Shown here: positions 40,043 through 48,751 of the stretch, piece after piece | How the letters are laid out: the number at the start of each line of letters is the position of its first letter | Numbering within the stretch: position 1 is the first letter of the stretch | From: JAIUNP01 sp020161975 | GTDB lineage: Bacteria; Pseudomonadota; Alphaproteobacteria; Rhizobiales; Beijerinckiaceae | Reading direction: 5' to 3' | DNA: 64,000 nucleotides | Assembly: GCA_036745275.1 (NCBI GenBank) | Contig: DAIOGK010000015.1 | Span: 1-64,000, forward strand | Program-made: the position numbers and the translations under genes | The notes under the pieces: model-generated | Told to the model about the DNA's origin: nothing | The model's input: only the letters and a program-made list of their open reading frames with translations | Database searches by the model: none

Positions 40043-40984
40043 TTACCGGGATGCAGAGGGGGCAGGATCGGACTTGGCACCGAGGCGGGCTGTGACCTCG
40101 CCATGGCCGGTGACGATGGTTTCAATGATGCGCTTGGAGACCGGGTTCATCACCGGGACGGTGGCGCCGAGCGGGCCGCCGGCCATGGCCTTTCCGCGCA
40201 GGGTGAGAGACAGGCCGGGCATCGCGTAGCTGACGGTGACGGGCTGGTTCTTCTGTACGAGTTCGGGGCGCATCATATCCGGCTCGCGCAGGGGCTGGCC
40301 GGGCGCCAGCGCGCGACGGGCGATGCTGCCGGTGATCAGTGCCTCGTCCTGCACGATGCCTGCGGGCAGGCCGTGGCGCGGCAGGCGCTTCATCGCAAGA
40401 TCCTGCGCGCCGATGACATCGCCGCGACCGATCGAGCGGGTGAGGACAGGCACCGCGGCCGTGAGGCTGGCAACGCCGCTGATTTCCTGGGACGATCCGT
40501 CCATATGGGCGGTGAAGCGCCCGGATTTTGGATCGAACGCGGCAATGGTGGCAGGGGTCAGGGGGCCATGCGCGGCAATGCGGATCGGGGCGGGCAGGGA
40601 GTCGAGGGTCAGTGCGGCATCGGCCAGTTCGCTGCTGCGCATCGTCAGCGCCTGGCGTACTGCGCCTTCGAGTTCCTCCTGCCCAAGGGTGCGTGCGGGG
40701 CGGCGCACCATCACCGCCTGCAAGCCCTTCGCATCGGGCACGGCAAGGCCAAGCTCGCGGGCGGCGGCGGCAATCCGGTCCACCCGGATCGAGCCAATCC
40801 CGCCAAGGTTGGGCGCGCGGAAGAGCGGGATCGCCGCATCCGGGCCGGCATCGGCGACAAGATCGCCGAAGCGCACAGTTTCGCCCGAAACGATGGCTTC
40901 TGCGCGCAACGCGGGCGCTTCGCCCGCAAGAGCGGGGGTGGCGCCAAGAAGTGCGAAAGCGAGGACAGTCGAAACAGTACGCAT
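40043..40984 (-). CDS. flgA: Flagellar basal body P-ring formation chaperone FlgA
   Basis: A 313-residue periplasmic protein with a signal peptide cut after ALAG or thereabouts. The C-terminal SAF-type domain carries VLTRSIGRGDVIGAQDLAMKRLP, then RRALAPGQPLREPDMMRPELVQKNQPVTVSY and the end MNPVSKRIIETIVTGHGEV, the family hallmark. FlgA is a chaperone for FlgI. Longer than enteric FlgA (about 220 residues) because of an extended N-terminal domain. Begins three bases after flgG. Confidence 0.92.
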   Translation of the reverse strand: MRTVSTVLAFALLGATPALAGEAPALRAEAIVSGETVRFGDLVADAGPDAAIPLFRAPNLGGIGSIRVDRIAAAARELGLAVPDAKGLQAVMVRRPARTLGQEELEGAVRQALTMRSSELADAALTLDSLPAPIRIAAHGPLTPATIAAFDPKSGRFTAHMDGSSQEISGVASLTAAVPVLTRSIGRGDVIGAQDLAMKRLPRHGLPAGIVQDEALITGSIARRALAPGQPLREPDMMRPELVQKNQPVTVSYAMPGLSLTLRGKAMAGGPLGATVPVMNPVSKRIIETIVTGHGEVTARLGAKSDPAPSASR

Positions 40985-40987
40985 GGA

Positions 40988-41779
40988 TTACCCCCTGAAG
41001 GCCTGGCTGGTGGCGTTCATCATCTGGTCGGCGGCAGAAATGACCTTGGCGTTCATCTCGTAGGCGCGCTGGGCGGCAATCAGCGAGGCGATCTCGGTGA
41101 CGGCGTTGACATTGGCTTCCTCAAGGTAGCCCTGCTGGAGCGAGCCATAACCTTCCGCGCCCGGGTTGGCGGTGAGGGCCGGGCCGGAACCGGCGGTTTC
41201 GACAAAAAGGTTGTCGCCGATCGATTCAAGGCCCGTCTTGTTGACGAAGCGCGCCAGTTGGATCTGGCCAAGCTGCTGTGGCGCGACCTGCCCCGGCAGG
41301 GTGGCGCTGACCACACCCTGCGCCGAAATCGAAACGCTTTTCGCGTTATTCGGCACAGTGATGCCGGGATCGACGAGGTTTCCTTCCATCGTCACCAGCC
41401 GACCGTCCGCATCAAGTTCAAACGAGCCGTCGCGGGTGTAGGCGGTGCGTCCGTCCGGCATCAGGATGCGGAAGAGGCCCTCGCCGCGGATGGCGATGTC
41501 GTAGGATTTTTCCGTGGGCGTAACGTTGCCCTGCCCCATCAGCCGGGGGGTGGCGACGGTCTTGACGCCGGAGCCGATGGAAATCCCCACCGGGATGATC
41601 GTGCCTTGATCGGAGGCAGGGGAGCCCGCGCGTTTCTGGGTTTCGTAGAGCAGGTCCTCGAAATGCACCCGCTGGCGTTTGAAGCCGGTGGTGCGCATGT
41701 TCGCGACGTTGTTGGAAATGACCTGAACATTCATTTCCTGGGCCATCATGCCGGTGGAAGCGGTATAAAGAGCGCGCAT
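40988..41779 (-). CDS. flgG: Flagellar distal rod protein FlgG
   Basis: A 263-residue distal rod protein. The N-terminus MRALYTASTGMMAQEMNVQ with NNVANMRTTGFKRQR and a C-terminal LEEANVNAVTEIASLIAAQRAYEMNAKVISAADQMM are the classic paired rod-family helices, and QGTIIPVGISIGSGVKTVAT is typical of FlgG. The ATG at 41779 follows GAGGA. It starts seven bases after flgF. Confidence 0.97.
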   Translation of the reverse strand: MRALYTASTGMMAQEMNVQVISNNVANMRTTGFKRQRVHFEDLLYETQKRAGSPASDQGTIIPVGISIGSGVKTVATPRLMGQGNVTPTEKSYDIAIRGEGLFRILMPDGRTAYTRDGSFELDADGRLVTMEGNLVDPGITVPNNAKSVSISAQGVVSATLPGQVAPQQLGQIQLARFVNKTGLESIGDNLFVETAGSGPALTANPGAEGYGSLQQGYLEEANVNAVTEIASLIAAQRAYEMNAKVISAADQMMNATSQAFRG

Positions 41780-41786
41780 GGGGTCC

Positions 41787-42527
41787 TCAGGCAGCTTCGG
41801 CGAGGCGGGAGAGGGTGGAGCGGCGCATCTCATCGGTGCGCTGGAGCATCTGGGCGAGCGAACCGTAGGAGCGGTTCAACTCGATCAGCCGGGAGATTTC
41901 TGCGGTCGGGTTGACGTTCGAGCGTTCCAGCGCCCCGGACTCCAGCCGTGTTCCTGCCGGTGCGGGGCCGACGGGGCGCATCGCCCGGTAAAGATTGCCG
42001 CCCGCGTTCTCGAACACCTGCGGGTTTGAAGCATCGACAAGCCGCAGCTTTCCGCGCGGCCCCTGCGCCGTGGAGAGCGTGCCGTCGGCGGCGATGCGGA
42101 TATCGCCGTCGCTGGGAGAAAAGGTCACCGGGCCCTGATCGGTCAGGACCGGGTGGCCGGAATGGGTAACCAGCGTGCCCTGTGCGTTCAGAACCAGCGC
42201 GCCGTCGCGGGTGTAGCGCTCGCCGGCCGGGGTCGAGATTGCGATCAAAGCCGGGCCGCGCAACGCGACATCGAGTGGATTTCCCGTCTGTTCGATGGCG
42301 CCGCCAGACATATCGAGGATGCCCGCATCATCTGCCACATAGGAAAGCTTGCGCTGGCCGGCGCGCATCGTGTCGGCGCTTGCCACGGGCATCAGATACT
42401 CCATGAAGGTGCCGCCCCGACGCTTGAAGCCTGTGGTTGTAACGTTTGCGACGTTGTTGGCGATGACATCGAGTTCGCGCCGCATCGTGACCTGACGCGA
42501 CAAGCCGATCAGCAAGGTGTTGTTCAT
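41787..42527 (-). CDS. flgF: Flagellar proximal rod protein FlgF
   Basis: A 246-residue rod protein with MNNTLLIGLSRQVTMRRELDVIANNVANVTTTGFKR and a C-terminal ERSNVNPTAEISRLIELNRSYGSLAQMLQRTDEMRRSTLSRL, diagnostic for FlgF versus FlgG. The ATG at 42527 has GGGAG upstream. First gene of a sigma-54-type operon flgF-flgG-flgA-flgH. Confidence 0.95.
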   Translation of the reverse strand: MNNTLLIGLSRQVTMRRELDVIANNVANVTTTGFKRRGGTFMEYLMPVASADTMRAGQRKLSYVADDAGILDMSGGAIEQTGNPLDVALRGPALIAISTPAGERYTRDGALVLNAQGTLVTHSGHPVLTDQGPVTFSPSDGDIRIAADGTLSTAQGPRGKLRLVDASNPQVFENAGGNLYRAMRPVGPAPAGTRLESGALERSNVNPTAEISRLIELNRSYGSLAQMLQRTDEMRRSTLSRLAEAA

Positions 42528-42567
42528 GATGGGGCTCCCGGTTTCTGATGCACGTAATCGGGACGTT

Positions 42568-42582
42568 TCAAATCGCGTGCCA
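42568..42582 (-). promoter_or_regulatory. Sigma-54-type promoter of the flgF operon
   Basis: On the minus strand TGGCACGCGATTTGA: a perfect -24 TGGCACG and -12 TTGA, one base short of TTGC, with the right ten-base spacing. It gives a predicted leader of about 30 bases before the flgF ATG. Confidence 0.6.
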
Positions 42583-42696
42583 AATTTTATATTGTTTAAA
42601 AACAATATGTTAATCGAGAAACCGTATTCGGGTTACCACCGGAGGCGGCGGCAGCTTGTGACCATGCGGCAGGAATTGCCCAGTTGGTCCCTGGCG

Positions 42697-42712
42697 GTAA
42701 CGATTTGGTAAC
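42697..42712 (+). promoter_or_regulatory. CtrA-type box (GTAA-N7-GTAAC) before fliL
   Basis: Two half-sites with seven bases between them, 45-60 bases upstream of fliL. Each half has G for T at the first position of TTAA. The core CGATTTGGT is nearly shared with the site before fliO (50683-50699), supporting a common regulator. Confidence 0.45.
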
Positions 42713-42756
42713 CCAATCACGCCAGAGTGCGGAGAAATACAACCTGAAGTAGAGAC

Positions 42757-43239
42757 ATGTCCAAACCCAAAACCCCAGGCAAGGATGGCGGAGACGGCGC
42801 GGAGGCGCCCGCCGGCAAGTCGAAGAAGATGCTGCTGATCGGCGGCGTCGCGGTGCTTCTGCTGGGGGGGGGTGGCGGCTTCTACTTCTACAAATCCAAG
42901 ACGGCGGTGAAGGTCGAGCCCAAGAAGGTCGCCGTGTTTGTCGACCTGCCGGAAATGACGGTGAACCTGTCGCATACGCCGGGCACGGACAGACAATCCT
43001 TTCTCAGGCTGAAAGTATCGCTTGAACTCGCCGATCAGAAGACGCAAGCCGAGGTGCAGCCGGTTCTGCCGCGCATCCAGGATAATTTTCAGGTCTTCCT
43101 GCGCGAATTGCGGGTTTCCGATCTCGAAGGATCGGCCGGGTTCTTCCGACTGAAAGAGGAGCTTCTGCGCCGCACGAATGCGGCAGTGCATCCGGCGCGG
43201 GTGGAAGCGGTTCTCTTCAAGGATGTGCTGGTGCAGTGA
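42757..43239 (+). CDS. fliL: Flagellar basal body-associated protein FliL
   Basis: A 160-residue single-pass inner-membrane protein associated with stator and ring. The hydrophobic helix (about residues 24-46) is followed by a periplasmic domain with FVDLPEMTVNLSHTPGTDRQSFLRLKVSLEL and the C-terminal LRRTNAAVHPARVEAVLFKDVLVQ. The helix is encoded partly by a run of nine G bases (42864-42872), a possible slippage site. First gene of the fliL-fliM-DUF6468-motE-type operon. Confidence 0.92.
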   Translation: MSKPKTPGKDGGDGAEAPAGKSKKMLLIGGVAVLLLGGGGGFYFYKSKTAVKVEPKKVAVFVDLPEMTVNLSHTPGTDRQSFLRLKVSLELADQKTQAEVQPVLPRIQDNFQVFLRELRVSDLEGSAGFFRLKEELLRRTNAAVHPARVEAVLFKDVLVQ

Positions 43240-43240
43240 C

Positions 43241-44179
43241 ATGAGCCAGGCAGAACGCAACAGTGGCAGGGTTGTGCTGGCGGAAAATCCGGTTGAACGC
43301 CGGCAAGCGAGCGACGCCCCCATGGCGGCGCATCTGGCGTTGCCTGTGCTCGACCAGCTTGTGAAGGAGTGGGCGCCCGCCTTCATGGCGCGGCTGGAAG
43401 CGATCTGGGGTGTGCGCCTTGATGTCAGCCTGCAACCGCTCGCGCCGATGCGTCTGACGGGGGCCGTGCAGAGCCTTGAAGGAATGCAGGGCGGGCTGGT
43501 CCGATGTGGCGAGAGCCGAATGCCGGCCTTCATCGCGCTCTGTCGCAATGCGGTGTTCGGCCTGACCGATTGCGCGCTCGGGGGGCCAGGGCGAGCGGCG
43601 CCCGAAGCCGCGCTGACCCGGGCCATCACGCCGGTGGAAGCCAGCATTTCACAGGGCGTGGTGGTTCATGCCCTGGAGAGCCTGACGGGCGTACTGGCGC
43701 CGGCTGTGCCGTTTCCGATGGCGTTCAGCCGCTGGATCCAGCAGGATGACGAGAGCCTGAAAGTACGGTCGGGCGATATGGCGCTGGTGCTCACGCTGGC
43801 GCTGGCGCTGCCTGCCGGCGCGGGCAATCTGAAACTGGTGTTGCCGATGCCGGTGCTGGAGCCGATCCGGCCCTGCCTTGCGGGCACCTATCCGGGCGCG
43901 GATTTCGGGACCGATCCGGTTTGGAGAAGCCATCTGGCGCGCGCGGTGCAGAGTTCCACCACGCGCTTTGAGGTCGTGCTTGGGGAGACGAGCCAGCCGC
44001 TGTCGCTGGTGCGCGGGCTTGCAGTCGGCGATACGCTTACCTTCGATCTCGATGCCGACCCCGTAGTGTCGTTGGCCGTAGATGAGGTGGTGGTGGCCAG
44101 GGGGCGATTGGGGCAGGCCAATGGCCGTGTTGCCTTCCGCTTTGAAACACCGGCGGGCGTCGTGAAGGAGCAGCCGTAA
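43241..44179 (+). CDS. fliM: Flagellar motor switch protein FliM (short, divergent)
   Basis: A 312-residue C-ring switch protein. The middle CheC-like domain is seen around FIALCRNAVFGLTDCALGGPGRAAPEAALTRAITPVEASI, and a C-terminal SpoA-type domain ends VVSLAVDEVVVARGRLGQANGRVAFRF. The N-terminal CheY-binding motif (usually SQEEIDALL-like) is not visible in the first 40 residues. The ATG at 43241 lies right after the fliL stop. fliG and fliN are outside the window. The name rests on domain order and context. Confidence 0.8.
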   Translation: MSQAERNSGRVVLAENPVERRQASDAPMAAHLALPVLDQLVKEWAPAFMARLEAIWGVRLDVSLQPLAPMRLTGAVQSLEGMQGGLVRCGESRMPAFIALCRNAVFGLTDCALGGPGRAAPEAALTRAITPVEASISQGVVVHALESLTGVLAPAVPFPMAFSRWIQQDDESLKVRSGDMALVLTLALALPAGAGNLKLVLPMPVLEPIRPCLAGTYPGADFGTDPVWRSHLARAVQSSTTRFEVVLGETSQPLSLVRGLAVGDTLTFDLDADPVVSLAVDEVVVARGRLGQANGRVAFRFETPAGVVKEQP

Positions 44180-44523
44180 TGAGCAACATGATGGCTTTTG
44201 CGCTTGAAGCTCTGGTGGCGGGCCTGCTCATCATTGCGATCATCTTTTGCGCGCGGCTCGACCGCCGGCTTCAGCGGATGCGGCTCGATGAAGCTGACAT
44301 GCGCAAGACGGTTGCCGATCTTGCCACTGCAACCGAACGCGCGGAACGAGCCGTCGCTCTTTTGCGTGCGGCCATCGACGAATGTGATGACGCCCTCGCC
44401 GACCGGCTGCGCAGCGCCGAACGCCAGTCGCAGCAACTCGCCGAAAAGGTGAAGGCTGGCAGCGAGGTGATGGCACAGATCAGCCGGATTGTTTCAGCCG
44501 GGCGGACCGGAGCCGCCGCATGA
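44179..44523 (+). CDS. DUF6468-type flagellar-cluster membrane protein
   Basis: A 114-residue protein: one N-terminal transmembrane helix (about 8-27) and a coiled-coil tail rich in Ala, Arg and Glu (residues about 30-100). It overlaps fliM by one base (TAATG) and the next gene by four. The same small gene follows fliM in other alphaproteobacteria, so it is probably part of the motor or C-ring assembly. Function unknown. Confidence 0.7.
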   Translation: MSNMMAFALEALVAGLLIIAIIFCARLDRRLQRMRLDEADMRKTVADLATATERAERAVALLRAAIDECDDALADRLRSAERQSQQLAEKVKAGSEVMAQISRIVSAGRTGAAA

Positions 44524-45365
44524 GCCGCACCGCAGCCGCGCGCCGGATCCGGCCCCGTCTGCTGCCGGTTGTGATCAGCGCCGGGATGGGGCTGCTGCTG
44601 CTGAAAGTGCTGGGACTGGTGACGCAGGGCAGCTACCAGTTGCCGCACGGCACAACAGAGTATCGGGAATTTGGCAGGGTACTGACCGGGCCGCGCAGTT
44701 CGACCGGCGGTCATGGCATGCGTGCTTTTGACAGCGATGTGACCGGATCGGTGCCGCCCAAGAGCAACGAGGCGGCAGAAAAGGACGCCGCGAAAAAGCC
44801 CGACAAGCCGCAGGAGGCTGCTGGTGGCAAGCCGCCTGAAAAGGTGGAGGCGAGCCAGCCCCTGCCGTCAACGGCACGCATGGCGCCGGCCGAAAGGGCG
44901 GTTCTTGAAAAGCTTGGCGAGCGGCGCCAGCATCTCGAAGACCGGTCGCGCGAACTCGACATGCGGGAGAATCTGATCCGTTCTGCGGAAAAACTGGTCG
45001 ATGATCGCCTTGAAGAACTGCGCACGCTGGAAGCCCGGCAGGATGCCAGCAAGAAAGCGCGGCAGGAGGTCAGCGGCGCCATGAAATCCCTCGTCGTGAT
45101 GTACGAGGCGATGAAGCCGCGCGATGCGGCGCGCGTGTTCGAGAAGATGGATCAGCGGATGCTGGCCCCGCTCGCCCGGCAGATGAATCCACGTAAACTC
45201 TCCGAAGTGCTGGCGCTGATGTCTCCCGAAGCGGCAGAAAAGCTGACCGCGTCCCTGATGCGCGCCGATGGCGAGGCAGCGCCGATCGTACAGAGCGCGC
45301 CGCGGCAACCGGAGATCGAGGAACTGCCGCGCGTTTCGCCTGATGGCATTGCACCCAAAAATTGA
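44520..45365 (+). CDS. MotE-family flagellar membrane protein (MgtE N-domain type)
   Basis: A 281-residue protein. One N-terminal transmembrane helix (about 18-38) is followed by a Lys/Glu/Pro-rich linker, a coiled coil (about residues 125-190) and a compact helical domain resembling the MgtE N-terminal superhelix (VMYEAMKPRDAARVFEKMDQRMLAPLARQMNPRKLSEVLALMSPEAAEKL). In Sinorhizobium MotE chaperones MotC, and in Caulobacter related FlbE sits near fliM. A role in stator or ring assembly is likely but not proven. Confidence 0.75.
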   Translation: MSRTAAARRIRPRLLPVVISAGMGLLLLKVLGLVTQGSYQLPHGTTEYREFGRVLTGPRSSTGGHGMRAFDSDVTGSVPPKSNEAAEKDAAKKPDKPQEAAGGKPPEKVEASQPLPSTARMAPAERAVLEKLGERRQHLEDRSRELDMRENLIRSAEKLVDDRLEELRTLEARQDASKKARQEVSGAMKSLVVMYEAMKPRDAARVFEKMDQRMLAPLARQMNPRKLSEVLALMSPEAAEKLTASLMRADGEAAPIVQSAPRQPEIEELPRVSPDGIAPKN

Positions 45366-45429
45366 GCAATAAAAAAATTACAATCAAAAGTTATCTTTGT
45401 GCGTCCCAGGTTTCGGGGTGGGTGGATTG

Positions 45430-48400
45430 GTGTTGCGTTCAGGTTGCGTCTGTTTTCGTCGGTGGGCCGTTCTGGCTTGTGCTCTCGCGTTCTGGCTAGG
45501 TCTGCCAGAGGCTGCGTGGGCGCAGGCGGTTGCGACCGTGGTGGCGCGGGCTGAAAAGGGCTTCGGGCGCATCGCGCTTACCTTTCCCGAGCCGGTGGGC
45601 ATGAGTGCGCGGGTGACAGGCGGCGTCCTGGTCCTCTCTTTCGATCGGGAAGTGAAGGTGCCGGTCGAGGTGATTTCGGCTCGGCTGCCGGGGTATATTG
45701 CCGCCGCGCGTCTCGACCCGGACAGCCGTTCCTTGCGCTTTGCGCTGGTGCAGGCGCTGCGTGCCGACGTCAAGGATGCGGCAGAGACGATGTATCTCGA
45801 CCTGCTGCCGCAAAGCTGGCGGGGGGCGCCGCCGCCGCTTCCGCCCGAGGTTGCCGCTGAACTGGCCAAACGGGCGCGGGTTGCGCGGGAGGCAGCCGCT
45901 GAGCCCATGCGCGTCGAGGTTCCGCCACCACAGCTTGTGGTCGATACGGCGGAGAGCGACACGCGGCGACGCATCGTGTTCCGCCTGCCCAGCGATGTGC
46001 GGGGGAAACTGGATCAGGCCGAAGCAGTCTACAAACTGACATTCTCTGGACCGGTGACGATTGATCCACAGCGTCTGCGCAGTGATCTTGCCAATCTTGT
46101 CAGCGACCTGGAGATCAATCAGGGGCAAATCAGCTTTCGGGCGCCCGATGCGGTGCGGGTTGAAGGCGTGGCTGAGGAGAGGGCCTTTGTCGTCGATCTG
46201 CTGAAGCCGGCGCCGCCGGTGGCCACCCTGCCACCCGCTGCGCCGCCGCCTCCCCCCCCCTCTGTGGCGCAGCCCGCATCCCCGCCTGCGGCGTCCATGC
46301 CTGCTGCGCCGGAGACGGCGGCGGGCGCGCGTGCTTCGTCAGCGGTGACGCCGTCCGCATCATCCCCGGTGCCCCCGACGTCCGGGCGCGTACCGCAGAC
46401 CCTGCGCATTGTGGCAGGCGTCGAAGGTGAGCGCCTGACGCTTTCGCTTCAGCCGGCGCTGCCGCTGGCTGTGTTCGAGCGGGGCGATGCGCTCTGGCTT
46501 GTGGCGCGCGGAACCCGGGCCATCCAGGCGCCGCGCCATGATGATGCGTTAAAGTCCTGGGTCGCCAGCATCGACAGTCAGCAGAATGACGGCTGGAGTT
46601 ACCTGCGCCTCGGGTTGGTCAAGCGCGGATTGGTGGCTATCGCTGTGAATGATGCGGGGTGGGCGGTGACGCTGGGCCCCGATGTTGCCAATGGTGGGCA
46701 GGTTCTCCATGCCCGGACGGTGGCAGGTAATGATGGCCGGAGGCGGCTCGAAGCCGTCGCGGCAGGTGCGGCCGAACCGATCCTGTTCGACGATCCGGAA
46801 TTTGGCGACCGTCTCCTGATTGCACCGATGGCGGCTCCTGTCCGGATGGTTGCGCAACGCCAGCGCTATGCCGAGTTTGAACTTTTGCCGACGGTGCAAG
46901 GGGTGGCCGTACTGCCGGCGGCAGAAGATCTTCGCCTCGATGTCGCGCTGGACCGGTTGCGCATCAGCCGGCCCGATGGGCTTGCCCTCTCCGACGATGC
47001 GCCGGTGGTGGCAGAGCGCCCGGCCGAAGGTGGTGGCACGTTGATCAATGCAGCGCAGTGGACCGATGATGCCAAGGGATCGACGCGCGAGGGTGCGCGC
47101 CACTGGTTGCGGGTCGCGGCTGATGCGCCGCAGCGCGGGCGCACGGTGCCACGGCTGAGGCTGAGCGCATTCTATCTTGCCAACAGCCTTGTCGAGGAAG
47201 CCCTTGGCGTCCTCCAGACAATTGCCCGGGAAGATGCGGCGGTGGCGTCAAGCCGCGAGGTGGCCTTTCTGACCGGGCTGGCGGCGGCACAGCGCGGCGA
47301 ACTCGACCAAGCCATGAAAGCTTTCGCCCATCCCGGTGTTGCGCTGGAGCCGGAGGGCATTCTCTGGCGTGGCTTTGTGGAAGCGCGTCAGGGCAAGTTC
47401 GGACCGGCGCTTGCCAGTTTCCGGCAGTCGCTCCAGATGCTCGAACAGATGCCCGAAGTGCTTCAGGCGCTGCTCCGGCCAGCGGTCATCGAGGCGGCCA
47501 TCGCGGGTGGCGATACCTACCTTGCCGGCCAGCAACTCGGCGCCATCGAGCGGATGGACGGTCAATATCGCGATCTTTCAGAGGTTTCACTGCTGGCCGG
47601 TCGGATTGCCGAGGCGTCGGGTTCGAGCGAGCAGGCACTCGCGGCCTATCGCGTGGCTGCGGCTTCCCCGAACCGGCGTGTGGAGGCCGAAGCACGGCTT
47701 GGCATGGCGCTGATGCATCTGGCGCGCGGCGATGTTAAGCCCGAAGCCGAGGAAGCGGAGCTTGAAACGATCGGCATGATCTGGCGCGGCGGGCCGGTGG
47801 AGGTTCGCGCGCGGGCACAGCTTGCCGAGTTGAAGGTGCAGCGCGGGGAATGGCGCGATGCCTTTGCACAGGTGCGGCGGGCGGTGGAGATTCTTCCCGA
47901 TCACCCGGTGACCCGCGCCATGCAGGCGGAAGCCTCGCGCCGGTTTTCGCGGCTGTTTACAGATGGGCGATCCCATAAACTGGACAAGGTTCAGGCCTTG
48001 GCGATCTTCGATGAATTCCGCTGGCTCATTCCTCCGGGCACGGAGGGCGACGAAATCGTCGGGCTGCTGGCTGAGCGGCTCTACGATCTCGACCTGATCG
48101 ATCAGGCCGCCGATCTGCTTCAGTACCAGGTGGTGCATCGCCTGACGGGTCAGGCGCGCGCGCGCACCGCGACGCGGCTGGCCCTGATCCAGCTTGCCAA
48201 TCGCAAACCGCAGAAGGCCCTGGCCGCTCTGCGGCAATCCCGGCTCGCGAGCCTGCCGGATGACGAACGGCAAGCGCGGCTGTTCATCGAGGCGCGAGCG
48301 CAGTCGGAACTGTCGCGAGGTGATCTTGCGCTGGAACTCATTGCCGCCGAAACCGGGGCCGATGCCGAACGGCTGCGCGCTGATATTCACTGGCGGGCAA

Positions 48401-48729
48401 AGCGGTGGCGCGAAGCGGCGGAAGCGCTTGAACGCGCGCTGGGGACGCGGTGGCAAAACGCAAGCCCCCTCAGTGGCGAGGAGCGTGCGGATGTGCTGCG
48501 TGCCGGCATTGCCTATGTTCTGGCCGGTGAAGCGCTGGGCAGCGATCGCTTGCGCAGCAAGTTCATGCCGCTGATGGCAGACACCGAAGATGGACCGGCC
48601 TTTCGGCTGGTGACGCTGGAACATCTGTCACGCCCCGATGCCTTTCGGGATCTCGCGCAGCGGGCGGTGAGTGCCGATAGTATCGGCACGTTTCTCGACG
48701 CTTACCGCAAGCGCTATCCCAAGACCTGA
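45430..48729 (+). CDS. Large periplasmic TPR protein of the flagellar cluster
   Basis: About 1099 residues if GTG 45430 is the start (GGGTGG upstream; a signal peptide ending AWA/QA follows); the frame is open back to a TTG at 45397. The N-terminal half has repeated beta-strand domains (IALTFPEPVGMSARVTGGVLVLSF; LRIVAGVEGERLTLSL) separated by a Pro-rich linker. The C-terminal half (about 590-1090) is helical with TPR-like pairs such as FLTGLAAAQRGELDQAMKAF and LWRGFVEARQGKFGPALASFRQSL. A run of nine C bases (46252-46260) falls in the linker. It lies between a MotE-type gene and convergent fliP. No named family is recognised; a motor scaffold role is inferred from position. Confidence 0.75.
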   Translation: MLRSGCVCFRRWAVLACALAFWLGLPEAAWAQAVATVVARAEKGFGRIALTFPEPVGMSARVTGGVLVLSFDREVKVPVEVISARLPGYIAAARLDPDSRSLRFALVQALRADVKDAAETMYLDLLPQSWRGAPPPLPPEVAAELAKRARVAREAAAEPMRVEVPPPQLVVDTAESDTRRRIVFRLPSDVRGKLDQAEAVYKLTFSGPVTIDPQRLRSDLANLVSDLEINQGQISFRAPDAVRVEGVAEERAFVVDLLKPAPPVATLPPAAPPPPPPSVAQPASPPAASMPAAPETAAGARASSAVTPSASSPVPPTSGRVPQTLRIVAGVEGERLTLSLQPALPLAVFERGDALWLVARGTRAIQAPRHDDALKSWVASIDSQQNDGWSYLRLGLVKRGLVAIAVNDAGWAVTLGPDVANGGQVLHARTVAGNDGRRRLEAVAAGAAEPILFDDPEFGDRLLIAPMAAPVRMVAQRQRYAEFELLPTVQGVAVLPAAEDLRLDVALDRLRISRPDGLALSDDAPVVAERPAEGGGTLINAAQWTDDAKGSTREGARHWLRVAADAPQRGRTVPRLRLSAFYLANSLVEEALGVLQTIAREDAAVASSREVAFLTGLAAAQRGELDQAMKAFAHPGVALEPEGILWRGFVEARQGKFGPALASFRQSLQMLEQMPEVLQALLRPAVIEAAIAGGDTYLAGQQLGAIERMDGQYRDLSEVSLLAGRIAEASGSSEQALAAYRVAAASPNRRVEAEARLGMALMHLARGDVKPEAEEAELETIGMIWRGGPVEVRARAQLAELKVQRGEWRDAFAQVRRAVEILPDHPVTRAMQAEASRRFSRLFTDGRSHKLDKVQALAIFDEFRWLIPPGTEGDEIVGLLAERLYDLDLIDQAADLLQYQVVHRLTGQARARTATRLALIQLANRKPQKALAALRQSRLASLPDDERQARLFIEARAQSELSRGDLALELIAAETGADAERLRADIHWRAKRWREAAEALERALGTRWQNASPLSGEERADVLRAGIAYVLAGEALGSDRLRSKFMPLMADTEDGPAFRLVTLEHLSRPDAFRDLAQRAVSADSIGTFLDAYRKRYPKT

Positions 48730-48751
48730 AGCGGGCCGGGGCCCGGTTGGC

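Noticed and set aside
39668..41914. Plus-strand open frame of 748 codons
   Set aside because: It lies antisense to flgH, flgA and flgG, all clear genes; the encoded Arg/Gly/His-rich sequence is a high-GC shadow.
42661..42756. Possible sigma-54 promoter for fliL
   Set aside because: GG and GC pairs near 42670-42700 have a spacing of eight or nine and no TTGC; the CtrA-type box explains the region better.
47587..48624. Minus-strand open frame of 345 codons
   Set aside because: Antisense to the TPR part of the flagellar-cluster gene; no coding evidence of its own.
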